From assembly GCA_022496805.1 (NCBI GenBank), contig CM040103.1, positions 3,180,001 to 3,244,000 on the forward strand: DNA of 64,000 nucleotides. The letters run 5' to 3'. The position numbers and the translations under genes are program-made. The stretch's first letter is position 1, and each line of letters starts with the position of its first letter. The notes under the pieces are model-generated. The model did not search any database. It was not told the origin of the DNA and worked only from the letters and a program-made list of their open reading frames with translations. Below are positions 1 through 13,459 of the stretch, one piece after another. Origin of the DNA: Pohlia nutans (Eukaryota > Streptophyta > Bryopsida > Bryales > Mniaceae).

Positions 1-49
1 TTGTTCAAAAAGAAGAAACATCACAAGCTCTTCCCAAAGATCGGCAAGA

Positions 50-3000
50 ATGGATACGAAAGTTGCTGAAGAAGTGTGCTTGGATCGAGGACTATTGGCC
101 CATGACATATTGACGCCCAATGATATCTTTCTGTCAAGCGGGAGCTCTAGCTCACCAGCTGGAACGGAACTTGATGGCCAGGTGGAGGATTGCCACTCAG
201 CCTCCGCTTCACAGTGTGGAGCTGATGCTGATGCTGCTGTCGCTAGATCGAGGTGTACTTCGCCCGAAGGTTTTGCGGCGGCCCTCGAGAGTATTGAGCG
301 GGGAAGGGAGAGGGCTGCTATTGTAAATGCCAGAGTTGAGAAGATGCTAGAAGAAAGCGATAGTCACCATGGCCGTGGAAGTCACCATGCAGCGGAGAGC
401 GCAGGTGGAAAATCTGTAAATAGGGTGCGGGAGGATACTGGAAAGATGTCGGAGTTGCGATTTGGAATGTCTGAGAATGGAAGCGTCGGGTCGCTGAAGC
501 AGAGAATGGCGGACATGGACGAAGGAAACAGACTGCTGTTGAGGCAACTCGACAAGAGCAGGTCTCTCCTCAGTCCCTCCAAACAACCCACTTTGTTTAG
601 ATCTCGCTCTTCAGTATCAAATAAGAGTGAAGCTTGGAGACAACCGGCGCAAACTAGAAAGTCCAATGAGGATGTTGGGGACAGGTCCGAGCAGGATGAT
701 AACGTTTCCCTACGGCATCATGATGAAGGTGGCAGCACGATTCTCTTACGCCATAGCCAAGAAAAGGTCTCGTCGCCACACGAGCATGCTTTGCACAAGG
801 GAGCCTCATCTAGGGGGGTGCGAGATTTCAAGCCTGACACTAGAGCTTCACCAATACAGATGGAGGAAGACTCCTGTCATGGCGCCAAAACATCTTACTA
901 TCCAGATCAAGGAAGACCGTCTTCAAGAAATCAAGAAATTGACCATCAACCAAGCATTACTTCATCGGTTGATCAGATGCACAGATTTGACGTAAGGAGA
1001 GATTCATCTGGGGATCGACAAATAGGTCGTAATTTAAGAATACGTATTCCGAGTTATCAGCCAGCTGCAGATCAATATGACCCGAGGAATCCTGATGGGC
1101 AGGGTTTGCCAGAGAATCAGGAAGGGGTTTATAGCACCAGGGAGACGTTGACACAAGATCATGAACACTGTGGGTCTCTACCAGTTTCGCCAAGAGATAA
1201 GCAGAGCGATGACGATAGGGAGGAATTTGAGGCGTGCCAGCCAAGCTCAGTTCATTCTGGTCGAGACCGCCAAAACGATGACGGTTTTTGTGCAAGTACT
1301 AAGGAGTACTACAATTTCACAAGTTCTTGGGAAAAGGATTGGACGGAGGTAGAGGAGGAAGAAGTAATTGAGACCACTGATCCAACTCCCAACAGAACAT
1401 CTGTTGGTCAATCTAAATGGGAACGGGTGAACAACGTATTATGTCAAAACGGGTTTCCAGCGATTCGTTGTTCAAACGTTTCGGCCTCCGAATTTGAAGA
1501 AGATTGTCATCTCGTGCTTTCAGATATCGTCAATACCTATGAGCGCCGAGAGAAGTTAGTTCAGGTAAGCTAATTAACCGAAACATTGTAATTCCTCATT
1601 CCATCAGGCTTGAGCATGAAGAGACAAATCAAACTTAGCAATGCGACATGCTTGGATCACGTTATGTTCTTGCATAATTTTTAATAGATGTCTACCTTTC
1701 CTAAGGAGTATCTCATGCGTCAGCTGCATCTGAAACAGGCGCTGTTAGAAGAAGGTGATGAACTGCGGCAGGTGGAGGAGCGCAACCACATGCACATCCA
1801 ACAACTGGAGAGCGAGAGGGACGAGGCAAAGCAAAAGTTAGCAGTCGCTGAGCGACGAGCGGCAGTTGCAGCTAAAGCTGCAGAGCGCAATTACGCCGCA
1901 CTGCGGCGAGATTGCCAGAAGTTGGAATCTTCTAATGCCAACCTCATGCAGCGCTGCAGGTACACATACGTCGCACTCAGGATCTCTGTTCATCACTTGA
2001 ACATTACAAATTTCTGTACTTGCAGAATATCTCGTCTTTCCGTTGAAAACTAGACTCCCACTACAGGCGATTGCGCATAATTCTTTAATTATGTGTGTAC
2101 CATACCAAAAAACGTCAACGGCAAGCGGTAATTGTCGTGGTATAATTGAAGATGTATAATTACGATAATGAAGATTTTTGGTGCCACGAGTAAACCAAAC
2201 CTAATTTGTTGATCGATACAACTACTCCCAGAATGTTTCAGGGTAGACACGTGATTATTTGTAGTTCCCATTTTCTTGATTTACAAGACAATGGGGTTAA
2301 GGCACGACATTCTTCTCAAATTCTTCATCCAACTGGCATATTACTCTGCCAATTGTCACCATCTGTGGACCCTTAGTTCTATGGTTGCAACTCACGTATC
2401 ATAAATCTTGGGCTGCTGGGTTCTGGTGCAAGCAACAGCCAGTTAGAACATGCATGCCGGGCAAAAGAGCGTACTTTGCAGAAATTGCAAGACAAGGTGC
2501 GCGAATCCATGGTGAAGGTGTGTTTACATCTTTTGGTTGTAAAAGCTGTGAGTCAAGCAGGAGTCATGTTATTCTACTCTGAAATCCCCATTTAAGTGAT
2601 TCCTAAACTTCAGTTATATGAATCATATATATCAGAAGATAGTGTCTATATTTTGGATGACCTTATTCAGATATTTCAGTTGAAAGGTCAATGTGCTTAA
2701 GTTGAGGAACTCTTAATTTGGGTGGTTTTCGAAGTTGAACATTTATATCCCATCGCACAAATTATTGCATCTTGCAGGAAGATCGTCATCGGATCAACGA
2801 TAAGGACGTCTATGAGAAACTTAAGCACAAGGTTGCATCAGCTCAGCACACAAATGGGGAAGTCTTGGAGCCCAACTTTTTGCAACGTGACTTGAAACCG
2901 GCCCAGATTGTGAGTATTCTGATACTGTGAAAAATTTCCCCAGTCACAAAGTCGCTACATGATGTAGGCCTTATCAAAATAGTCTTCAAAGAGTGGGCAA

Positions 3001-6000
3001 AACCCAGTGCGTTTTGGTTGCATCTTGGATAACACATGCTCAGTTATGGACCCGATTGCACTTTGTCTTGCTGCTGTCATTTTCAGCATTCATAGCAAAT
3101 CCATACCTTGTGTTGCTAAGTCGCTTCATATGCCTATATTTGTCTACGTATACAACAGCCATTTTTAGTGTACCTCGACAGTTTTAAGCATTCAACTCTA
3201 ATCATGGTGGAACGCAGGTAGGCATTTATGAGCGACAGAAAGTAGCCCTGGAGACTGAGATATCCAACCTTAGAGCCGAGAATGCACAATTATGTCGCGA
3301 GATATGTGAAAAGGAGAACATTATCTTAAACAAGGTGCTTGGAACAGAGGAGACAAAGAAGGCATTAGAGTTGCTAAGTCGCAAACAACAATTGCAGGTA
3401 TTAATCGCTCCCTATTCAGCTTTTATTCAGAGAATGTTCAGTTGCGCTTGAACGTCTGAAATTGAATAAATTTTGATAGATATGTTATTCCTTATTCATT
3501 CCCAGTGCATTTTTGAAAACTTGACCCTCATCATGACCAGTGAAGTTCAATGAAACAAGACAGGAGTTTAAATGTGTACGTAGTCTTGTACGTATTAAGG
3601 AGAAGTGCCATATCCTGGGACGATCACCACACTCTAAACCTCAATCTTTTCACTACCATATGAGAATGCATATGGGTTTCTGAAAATGTATTATTGTAAT
3701 TAAACAGACCAATAAGGAGCGTCTTCCTATCTCGAACATCTACAATTCCATATTTATGCAAACTACAGAACTTATCGACCTTGACTCCGTCGGAAAGTCC
3801 TGTTATTGTAAAATAACAATTTCTATCGTGTTCGATGGGGATGGCCTGTCAGATTGATGAGAAGGTAAAAGAGATCTGCCGTTTGGAGGACGAGTTGAAA
3901 GAGCGGCCAACAATGGAAGAAGTTGAAGAAACAATTCGTTCCGCTTCACGTCAAGAGGAGGCTTCTGTAATATTCTTATTCAACCTACAGAGTTGGCATC
4001 TCATACTGAATATATGGCTTTTCTTGTATTTGCGTTACCATTAGAAAATCTTCCTTTGAGATCGATTCTGAAGGATCCTGTAGAGGGTCGATTAGGCTTC
4101 AACACGTCTATCAATTGTGCTGCGTCTTTGATTTCAGTAAAGTTTCTCGTTTTCTCACGAGCTCTGCCAGTGGGGCACACTTCAGTAGTCAGAGAGAGAT
4201 TAGTCATAGCCGCTAAATATTTCTGAAGGTCCCGAGAAAATAAATTATTTTCCTTTCACGTAATTAAAAATTATTTAACATTCTTGATGTGGTTTCAGAG
4301 GCAGCTCAACGACCGTGCACCAGATGAGAGTTACTTCGAGAAAATTTTGCGGCAAATCTGTCAGCTTCTTGAGCTTGAAGAGCCGTCCTTCATTGTTGTA
4401 AGCTCTATTACTTATCCTTGTAATGGAAAGCGACTGATCAAGCAGTCTTCTTTAAAACATTACCATCTCGGTCGTATCTTCGATAGCGTGTTTCATCTCT
4501 AGAAGTTGTCATCGCAACGATGCAGAAATACAGCTTTTGCTACAGCATCATTACCACAAGAAGATACTCATTCAGTGTCTCATCCTGCGGTAGGGGGGTG
4601 ACTTTGAGTCACTATCGAGATATGAGGCAGATAATGTCGTTCTAAGTTCTCAATTTATCCTTGTTATGACATATAGCATTCTCAATTCACTAGAACTAGT
4701 GTCAAGTCGCTTTGATAAACCAAAAGTTGCATCGTGCATACGTACACATACGCATCTTTGAGGTACAAGTCACAGTATGTTAACCAAGACATATCAATAG
4801 CAGTGGTGAGGCAGTCTATCACTAACAATAATGAACACTGGCCTCTTCGTGAGGCCGACATGAATCAAGAGTCTGTTCATTCTTCTTTTTAAACCCTCAA
4901 CGATAGAGAATTATATCATGCTTACTGATTGAGATGTTGTCGCCTTGTGGATCAGGAAACGTTGGAGAGCTTGTTGGTACTCGTCTCAGCAGTTCCACGC
5001 ATGGAGCAATTCGTGAGTGATGTATGTGATATTGTCTTCTGCGGCGGGCAGAATTGGTCTGTGCCCAGGTTTCTCCTCTGATGACTTTCACAAACATCTC
5101 AGTTTTGCAGGTGGTTGAACTTTATGTGTGGGACAAAATTGATGTGCGAAACTTGTTCATATTCCTGACACTCTTCACAATGACTCACTGTAGTGCTAAA
5201 TTGATGTTTTGGAGCAGCAGTGATGATGACACTGGGATCGACAGAACACCTGAAGCCGTCCCAGGAATATTGAAATCCTGGCTCCAAAAGCTGGAAGAAT
5301 CCTCAGAGCTGTTTACCTTCAAAGTAAGCCACACCTTTTTAGTCCATCTTTACTCCACCCCCCAGTGCGGATGTTGACATTGTAATCATAATTGCGTGAT
5401 AATGCATTGACAGCATGCATTTCTTTATGGCCCCAGCTGAATATATGGCAAAGATTAGTGAGGTTGTGACCTAGATTGAACAATGCTTAGTCTAGTAGTT
5501 ATTTTTGCGTTTCAAGTGACACTTGTTTCGACCTTGAGGCCTACTCTGACATTCATGTCTTGTCATTGCTTGCGAGTTAGTCATGTACTCAATCAGCAGC
5601 ATTATCTGTGGTTGTAAAACAGGATACCGTAGTGCACATGCTATGGGAAAGGGCTGACAAGAATTCAGAGCCCGAGCCTGAGATGAATAGTCGCGTGATG
5701 ATTGGATGTATTAAGAACCTTATTGATGTTGAGCAAGATTACCTCACAACAAAAGCGTCATACAGGTTGGTAGTTTTATTTATTTATCCTGACACATTTT
5801 TTGCATGACACCTAAATTGGTAAAAGCTTGGAGAATATCTACATTGAGCAAAATCCCGATTGTGGGATTTTGCATTTACATTGCTGATCTGGCAACCTTT
5901 TCATAACAGATCCTTGCCTCAAACATGTTGGGATCTGCTGCTCCCGTTCAAAAGCTCGATAACCTAGCAATTTTGGGTCATACATTTTTAACATACCCAA

Positions 6001-9000
6001 GTTACCAGTGATATTATTGATTCTTTTCACGCCTGCAAAATGGCATAATTCAGGTCAAGAATCTACGCTTGGGAATTCTGTATGGTGAAGTGACTGGTCT
6101 GTCAACATCCTTCAGTTGTCACAGTGGTGTTTACATGTACTATACATTTGGTGTCACTACAGTGTCCATCCTCGAAAGGAGAGAGTAGTATTGTCCCAAT
6201 TTCCCCTTGTCCGGTGGGCATCGGATCATTGGCATTACGAACGGACACTTCATTCACGCCGTCCCCTAAAGGAACCGGAGTTTCTATCTATCTACTATAC
6301 ATTTGGATTCATACAGGGTGCCCTGTTTTTGAAGACAGTGTCTTACGTAGTAGCCATTCTTTTGAACAACAGAGTTAACCAAAAAGAGTGTCAAAGTGGA
6401 AAGAAACCTTAAACTCACCTTAGACTCTTTTGGGTTCAAAAAGACTGCAAAACTAGTCTATGGTGAGTTGGAGAATAATTTAAAGCAAGGCCATGTACTA
6501 TCATGGGGTGGAACTCGTGACCTCCTTAATGCTAAAGGAGAGTTCCCACACATTCCCCCAAGTAAAGAGCCTCGATCAGGAAAACTATTTATGGACATTT
6601 TTGTCAAAAATAGAAAGAGAACTTCACTTGAACTTTAATCATGGACCAAATTTTGTTTTTAGATAACTCTAATAAGTGCACTACATTAGAGTTATCTGAA
6701 GACAGACACTGCGATTTCCAACTTGTAAGGTGAGTTTGTCTTAATAATAACAAGCATTGTTCATTAATAATCACTTGATTCTTTCATGAATAGTCCCTTA
6801 GGTTTGGTGGAACTTGTGGGAATTCTCTTTTAGCATTGGGGATGTCGTGAGTTCCATACCCCACGGTGGTGTAAAACCTTGCTTTAAATTATCCTTCAAC
6901 TCACCATAAACTAGTTTTGCAGTCTTTTTAAACTCAAAACGAGTTTAAGGTGAGTTCAACAAGAGTTTCCACTTTGAGACACTTCAATTAGCTCTATTAT
7001 GATACTTTCCTGTTACTCAACTCAGAAATAAAATGTTCTAGTGGTAACTGTAGCTGCACAAGACAAGCAACATGTGCATGCAAAAATATCTTTGTTGTAT
7101 CTAATACAATTATTTGGGTGGAGAGGACTTGCCAGCGATGCAGACGCTCTTGTCAAAGCTGAGCCACACAAGCTATTGCAGCGAATTGTAGCTCATTTTC
7201 AGGTCTTCTCCCCTACCCTAATCGGACTTGAACGGATGAAGTAAAATGTATTTTCATAAACTTGGGGACAAGGAACTGTGTTCAAGGTTTCATATGTTGA
7301 TTGGCTCTTTGTCAGTCAAAGAATAAAGTTTGTAAATGTTGGCTTGTCAACAGTCAAAATTATCAATTACATTGAATAGAGTTTAACTCCATGGGGATAG
7401 TAGATACATTAGCGTATATTTGACATTTTGTTGTAAGTAGAAAGTTCCAAATTGAGATCCCAATAGAGTTATCCGTAAACTAAAGGGTTGAGTGGGTCTT
7501 AATTTGATTAAAATTTGGAGAAATGAAAAATATTGAAAGAAGTTCTAGGAAATTAAAAGAATGTGTGAGTGGGGACAATCTAGGTATATTTAGCGAGAAT
7601 CTATTGGCAAAAAAGGGGTTAGCATTCACCTTTTTCATGTGTGAAGGTGTTTAATAGAAACTTGGGTGAGAAGTTTTTTAGTACGGATTTTGGTGCTTTC
7701 AAAGTTTGCATCCACAATATTTTTTAGTGCCCGACACACCTTTTTTGAGGATTACTGTCACTATTCACTCAAACTATGGTCCACTCACCTACTTTTGAGG
7801 GACTTTACGGATAACTCTAATAGCTCATTAAAACCATGTCGACATGAATTTTAAATTCGCTTTTGATCTTAAACTATACAAGATGTAGAATATTGCCAAA
7901 TACAATGAAATATTGTTGTATAATATTGGTTGAAACGAGCTCTCTGAACCTTTAAGGGTTAAGGAGATTAAATTTTTTAAAGGACTTACCCTGCAAAAAT
8001 TACCTCATTTACAAAAATTTAAATATAATCAACCTTGCGTAGTAGTAATTACAAGTGTGTATATGCAATGGCTTCTACAATAGAAGATAGTCAACTATGA
8101 TCAACCTTGTGTAAGTTAGTAATAATGAGTGTACACAAGTAATTGGCTTGACTTATGTTTGAATATCTAGTCTACTTTACAGTACGTTATTACTCCTATA
8201 TATGGTGGCTTGAGTGTGTACATTCAAGTTTTTTACAATAATGGAATTTTTATAGTGTGAAATGTGGATAAATTAGTATGGGTTCTTTTAAAACCCCGAC
8301 TTAGTATTTTTAATGGAATGAAAATTTCATTGTAAAATCCAACAATATTATTTTTAAACAAAAGAAGTCAAAGTCAAAGTTTTCTAAATTTCTCCTATAA
8401 AAAAATTAAAGCATAGGTTTTGTGAGCTCTCTATTAAAAAAATTCTCTTTATTTTGAGATTGTGTAGGTTCATGAAATTCTATAGGATGAATCCTATAGG
8501 TAAATTGGGTTGTACGCTCCAATTTTAAATTCGATATTTCCAATAATCTATGGGGTCCCAAATGGAAAAAATCCAAAATTTGGGGCTCTCTGAACCCCTA
8601 TGCCTTGTTTGTAAAAACAATATAGAGATCCTAAGAAAACCATTACTTGTTTTGTACATGCTTTTGTTGATAAGTGACGTTTTTAGCGTGTGGCTCGGCG
8701 TTCATATGTATGCATCATAGGAATATTTTAATCAAAAATCTATTCTAAGAGATCTAAACATTTGTAAATGATATAATGCAATTTCTCCCAATCAACCAAT
8801 TGGTTTTTGTAATGTTGACAGATGTTGTTTGAAGTTCCGAAGTTGGAAGGTGTTATGGCAGTAATGAATTCAGTTTACATCAAATGCACAGAGTACCACA
8901 ACTTTGCTAGAGCATTGAGCTCAATGCTTGGACTAGAAAAGGAAGAAGGACCTAATACTATCATCTCAGTTGTTAACTCCATTATGTCACATGGAAGAAT

Positions 9001-9004
9001 GTAG
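50..9004 (+). CDS. CEP70: CEP70-like centrosomal/basal-body coiled-coil protein, 12 exons
   Basis: CEP70 is a centrosome/basal-body coiled-coil protein in animals and algae. Exons, joined in phase: 50-1564, 1688-1959, 2439-2517, 2778-2909, 3218-3397, 3853-3966, 4299-4397, 4956-5012, 5111-5323, 5623-5765, 7136-7202, 8822-9004 (TAG), about 1,017 aa. The first ~450 residues are polar, low-complexity and unlike animal CEP70. From there the order of segments follows CEP70: KWERVNNVLCQNGF near the end of exon 1, coiled coils in exons 2-5, ELKERPTMEEVEE in exon 6, YFEKILRQICQLL in exon 7, VPGILKSWLQKLEE in exon 9, and a C-terminal block (IVAHFQ joined to MLFEVPKLEGVMAVMNSVY) that matches the TPR-like end of CEP70. 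The reading frame is open from base 2, so the true start may lie before the window. The acceptor of exon 9 is the least certain; it could lie about 100 bp further 3'. Family assignment is from memory of motifs, not a search. Confidence 0.78.
6371..6995. mobile_element. Foldback element, AGAGTTA family, in CEP70 intron 10
   Basis: The ends are inverted: AGAGTTAACCAAAAAGAG at the left, and TTCAATTAGCTCT then ATT at the right. The inner arms (about 6390-6560 and 6812-6980) are near-complementary for some 180 bp. The centre, 6661-6697, holds two more AGAGTTATCT-type ends facing outward around a 17-bp spacer, so it looks like two older elements joined head to head. The right flank ATT fits the family's 3-bp duplication; the left flank AAC has drifted. 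Confidence 0.7.
7465..7818. mobile_element. TIR element, AGAGTTA family, in CEP70 intron 11
   Basis: Terminal inverted repeats begin AGAGTTATCCGTAAA and are flanked by AAT at 7462-7464 and AAT at 7819-7821. There is no coding capacity. The element lies between the last two exons of the CEP70-like gene. Confidence 0.75.
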
Positions 9005-10055
9005 TTTACTAGTGACATCTTTTTGCAAAAAAAGACATGTAAAATAATGAGCTTGATGAAAACTTGATTGGGATAACAATGGGAATTTTTCCCTTCCTAA
9101 GGTGGCAACAAGAATTTTGAAAATCCAAGCAGTGGAATGTTTTCACAATCCACCATGTTTTTGCTAAATTCAAATGTAATTTTAGTATCTAATTTTCATT
9201 CATTTGTTTCTTTTCAATTTTAAATCAAATTCAAATTTCAAACCAATTTAACCTCATTGAATTCTTCTACATGATATGTGTCTCTATATGCTATATTTGC
9301 TTGTAAACTATCGTCCTTTAATAGTAGGGTTGTCAATGAATAGTCTAAAAAGAACATGCACTAATTTTTAGGGAATTATTTTTCAAAAACAATTGTAAAG
9401 GAAAAACAAGGATTTTAGAGAATACTTGAAGTGCTGGCAAATTTTATTTTTGGAAAATATTAATTATTCAGCAAAGAGGTGTTGAACATGCTATTAAGAT
9501 ACGATATATAGTACATATACACTGGTTTCTATAGGCAAATTTCATTGTTCGGTTCAAAACCAAACATTTCAAATGGCAATATAAAATATATTCCTCTTGG
9601 TTTTTTTCCTTCTTTATTTCTATTGTAGATTCTCTTTACCAATGTTGGTTTGTTGTGCAAAGTGTTGATTTTTTCATAATGTTGAAAGATGGATATTGTA
9701 GTGTATCGTCATGAGACCCATTCAACCATGATTTAGACTACAAGGAAGAAGCTTTGAATACCAAAAGTTGCAATTGTTGATTCATTAGAATTATAAAGAC
9801 TCTTAGTTGAGATGAGTTTACAATAAGGAAAAATGGCACTCTTTTGATGGCATTTTACTTTTTATTGCATGACTTTTGTTCATTGTATTGAATAGTCATA
9901 GGTCTCGTTGGTGTTTGATGAGCATAGTAATAGATCCATTACAACAATAATTCATCTTTTCATTTTCTCTTTTGGACCAAACCTCATCAAAGTTGCAAAA
10001 GTAACATTTTATAGCACATTTAAGTTTTTCCCTTACCCCCTCTGTCATTTAGGGG
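9005..10055. other. AT-rich intergenic DNA after CEP70, ending in an element fragment
   Basis: No gene is visible. Roughly 9955-10055 is the right end of a TTAA-type element (ends TTTAGGGG then TTAA at 10056-10059). It resembles the right part of the element at 46316-46856, sharing the accaaac..tcatcaaagttg stretch. The left part is lost or unrecognisable. Confidence 0.45.
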
Positions 10056-10059
10056 TTAA

Positions 10060-10590
10060 TTCTTGAATGTCAAGAGGATCCTAGACGGGCCAATCCAAAG
10101 GATTTTTTTAGAGAGGTGCCTCCAACAATTGCTCCTTAAGTAACGTAAACAATCAATGAGAAATTTCAAATGAACAATGGACAATGAATAGAGTGAATAT
10201 TGTCACTTCAAGAAGTATATCAAAAATTCAATATGATTCCGGCTCTACAGTGAGCTTTGTAATTTTGGATTCAAAAATCAATGAAAATAAAAATAAAAAT
10301 AAAATAGAAAATAAAACAAAATTGTTGAACAACGCTGGCATGCCTTGCCATCTCTAGTATGCATCAAGGTCTCAAGTTGCCCGACTCCCTCTCCTCCCTC
10401 CCCACCGATTTTCATACCAATTTCCTTGGAATGAACAATTTACTAAAACATGCATATTTGCTAAATTTAGCCTCGTTTTTCCGTCACTTTTCCAAAGCAC
10501 TAGTCCATTTTAATTTTGGTTGAAAAACCACTTTTTTTTCTTCATTATTCACTCAAGACAAGCCTGTGGGCTTGCTTTGACGTTTAAGGG
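10060..10590. mobile_element. TTAA-flanked non-coding element (AACGTCAA end family)
   Basis: TTAA stands at 10056-10059 and 10591-10594. The right end reads TTTGACGTTTAAGGG; the left end TTCTTGAATGTCAAGAGG is its diverged partner. It belongs with 26221-26601. It starts directly at the TTAA that ends the preceding element fragment. Confidence 0.6.
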
Positions 10591-10722
10591 TTAAAATTAA
10601 TGGTAGCATGCACAAACTTGATCTTGGTGGCCCCGTTGACATCACTTCTCCAAGGCCTTAACATACTCGTTTGCCTGAAGGACAATTGGTACTCACTCTA
10701 GAAGCATCATTTTTATTGTTAA

Positions 10723-10953
10723 CCCCTAAAGGACTATAAGCCCACTAGGTGGCTCTTGTTTTTTTCAGTGATTTTGAGTAGGTTTTATGTAGATTCTTTT
10801 TTGTTATTTTTATTTTTATTTTTAGTTCAACATATGTAATATTCTTCATTAATTCCAGTGATATAAAATTTGGTCCCATTAAAATTATAACTTTCACAAT
10901 ACGATCGTTTAAACTTGTCATTTTAAAACCATGAATCCTTGGTCCTTCAGGGG
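10723..10953. mobile_element. TTAA-flanked MITE (CCCCTAAAGGAC family)
   Basis: TTAA at 10719-10722 and at 10954-10957. The ends are CCCCTAAAGGACTATAAG and, inverted, CTTGGTCCTTCAGGGG. The element is 231 bp and non-coding. Its inner sequence is shared with 19262-19471, 28345-28813 and 31155-31460. Confidence 0.75.
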
Positions 10954-11292
10954 TTAAAGCACGATACCGCTTTGTAACAGCACTGTAGAGAAGGGAGCAA
11001 GGCAAAGCTGCTCAAGAATGTTATCCATGCTCGGAGTGAGGTGCCTAATTCAGGAAGTGGAGCTGTAGGAAGGAAAGTTCCGGAAGCAGCACACATGACC
11101 GGATTATGGGATAAAGTTAGGATTGCATTGACTTTTGATTCTGTAAGTGGAAACAAGCCAGCTGTGCCATATGATTCAATATTAGTCAACATGGCTATTT
11201 CTGGGATGCCATGCAACGGTCACCACTCACCAGGATCCCACTCTACGCATACTACACATTTATAATCATACGTATGCATACAGTATTTTTTC

Positions 11293-11662
11293 CGATCTAA
11301 GGGCCGCTTCACGGTCGAGAGGCCGTCAATTTTCACCAATCGAATTGCAAGAAACCAAGAATTCGGCCTCTCGACTTTTCATACTAAAGGCCAAAGTTCA
11401 AAGGCAGTTACCCTTCAAAATGCTTACATGGAAATACTTTTTGACTAAGGTTGACGGACTCTGAAGGGAATTTTAGGTCAAGCAGGAATAGAAACCCAAT
11501 TTGTGAACGAGAGGCTATTGATTTTTTTCCATAAAAAATCAAAACTATATTTTATTGCTTATTTTGAGCTCATTTCTTTGGACTCTCAACAAAGTTTGGA
11601 CATTCAATCCTACGGCTTCTCGACTTGAACGACTATAGTGTAAAGCGACCCTAAATAGATCG
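11293..11662. mobile_element. Inverted-repeat element with CGATCTAAGGG ends
   Basis: The left end CGATCTAAGGGCCGCTT and the right end AGCGACCCTAAATAGATCG are inverted copies with small differences. Inside the ends, gtcgagaggcc and ggcttctcgac are also inverted. No target duplication could be seen. Confidence 0.5.
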
Positions 11663-12001
11663 AAATTCCGGACCTAATTGAGAGTGGCGTGACTAAAGTG
11701 GTTGTTCATAATGTCAATGATCCAGTGTCCACTGGAGAAGGGGCCATTGGTACAAAACTACACATTCCTATCGGGAATAGACATTCTAATGACTAGTATG
11801 AGTATCCAAAAATCAATAGCAAGAGCAACCAGTAACAAAGTGACTAGAAACAGAGGTAACCCTATAGTAGTGGGTGAATATAAGTCAAATTTCCGTTTGG
11901 TTGGTGGTCGCCAAATCATGAGTGTTGAGGTTGGTTTGTGAGGGCGTTGTATAGCCATTAGATGGTCCGGGTTCGTTTCTTTGTGGACTTGTTGGAGCAA
12001 T

Positions 12002-12313
12002 AGAGTTAATTGAAAAGTAAGCTCAAAGAGGAAAGTTTTAGCAAACTCCTCTTGAACTCCTCTTGAACTCATACGGAAATATAAATAGACCAAAAACTAG
12101 TTCACAATGAGTTGGGAGACAATTTAAAGCAAGCCACTGTCATTATTCTCCACACCTAACAATGACTCCCACACCTCCTACCAAAGCTCTAAGCCCATGG
12201 CCCACAAGGGGACAAGTTATGACACGACACTATTCAACCCAACTATAGCTCAAAAGAGAGGTTAGAAGGAGGGCAAAAAGGGAGGTTAGATGAGCTTCTT
12301 TTCGGTTAACTCT
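12002..12313. mobile_element. TIR element, AGAGTTA family
   Basis: AGAGTTAATTGAAAAG at the left and CTTTTCGGTTAACTCT at the right, flanked by AAT at 11999-12001 and AAT at 12314-12316. Part of the inside (12090-12140, actagttcacaatgagttgg onward) matches one arm of 6371-6995, linking the two copies. Confidence 0.7.
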
Positions 12314-12814
12314 AATGTTGTGATACACATAACTTGGTGCTGCTAGTGAGTTATGATACGCAAGAAAGTTTGTACCGACCAACTGGCATTGTCCTATTTA
12401 TTTGACACAAGTGCTTACATTATGCTAACAATAAAGAGTGGTCTTAACCACTACCCCTTTTTGATTTAAGGATTTGATCAAGGGTTTAAGTTTAGTGATA
12501 TGGGTTGATTATTTTCAAAATTTTATTATATTTAGTATAATCAATGCAACATGATGGATAGATGGTTTGATATGGGTACCCCTAAAAGCCCTTTGAACTT
12601 TAAGATTAAGCCCTATGGCGACTTTGAATGAATCCTTCTTTAAAATAAAATAAAAAATGATACGACCAGATGTGGTTTTGATTTCCTACACTCATACATT
12701 ATATACAAAAAAAATCACGTAAAACTTGAAGAGGTTTAAATATTTTTACAAAGACTTTTTGTACAAAAATCAAAATTTGTCCTAGATGCTTAAAAATCCA
12801 AAACATTTGTTTAA

Positions 12815-13357
12815 CCCCTAAAAGCCCGAGGGGTATTGGACAAAACATAGATGTGTTATAATATGTGCCTTCCATATGTTTGATGAAGGTTGGTTCAATA
12901 GACAAAATGTAGAGTATCATCTTTACAAATTACCCGTACGGTCAAACTTCCAAAATAATCTTTAGATCATTTTTTAATGAATTTAAAAGCATTAACCTTC
13001 GAAAATTTGTATAAATTATAATTTTCAATTTTAGAGTTCAAAATTTAGTACGATTGGTTAAAGTTGGGCTATCTATCGTAAACTTCAAAAAAGCAAGAGA
13101 AACGATGGAGGAATCATCATTACTTTCCCCAAATAGCAAATTTTGTAACACTAAGACAATGTTGAGGTGATCTACTTTGAAAAATTCTCCCGGGTGGAGT
13201 TTAACTCGGATTGCCATAATTCAAATTGGGTTGGATAGTAGACTTGATGTAGTATTTTAAAATATTTTTTATTTTTTCAAAAAAAGATTTTTTTTGTTCC
13301 GGGCAGCCCGTTTTTTCCGGGCAGCGACCAGAAAATGGTCGCTCGGGAGCTTAGGGG
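12815..13357. mobile_element. TTAA-flanked element (CCCCTAAAAGCCCGAGG family), uninterrupted copy
   Basis: TTAA at 12811-12814 and 13358-13361; ends CCCCTAAAAGC and GCTTAGGGG. The copy is 543 bp and non-coding. It matches 25169-26069 from end to end and serves as the empty-site reference for insertions in that copy and in 26074-26760. Confidence 0.8.
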
Positions 13358-13459
13358 TTAAAATATCTAATGACATGTCGTCTTCTTGGGTTGGGTCATT
13401 AGTCTTTTGTAGTAGCATGGAATAGAGAATGCGAATATGTATGGATTTGTAGCAAATTT

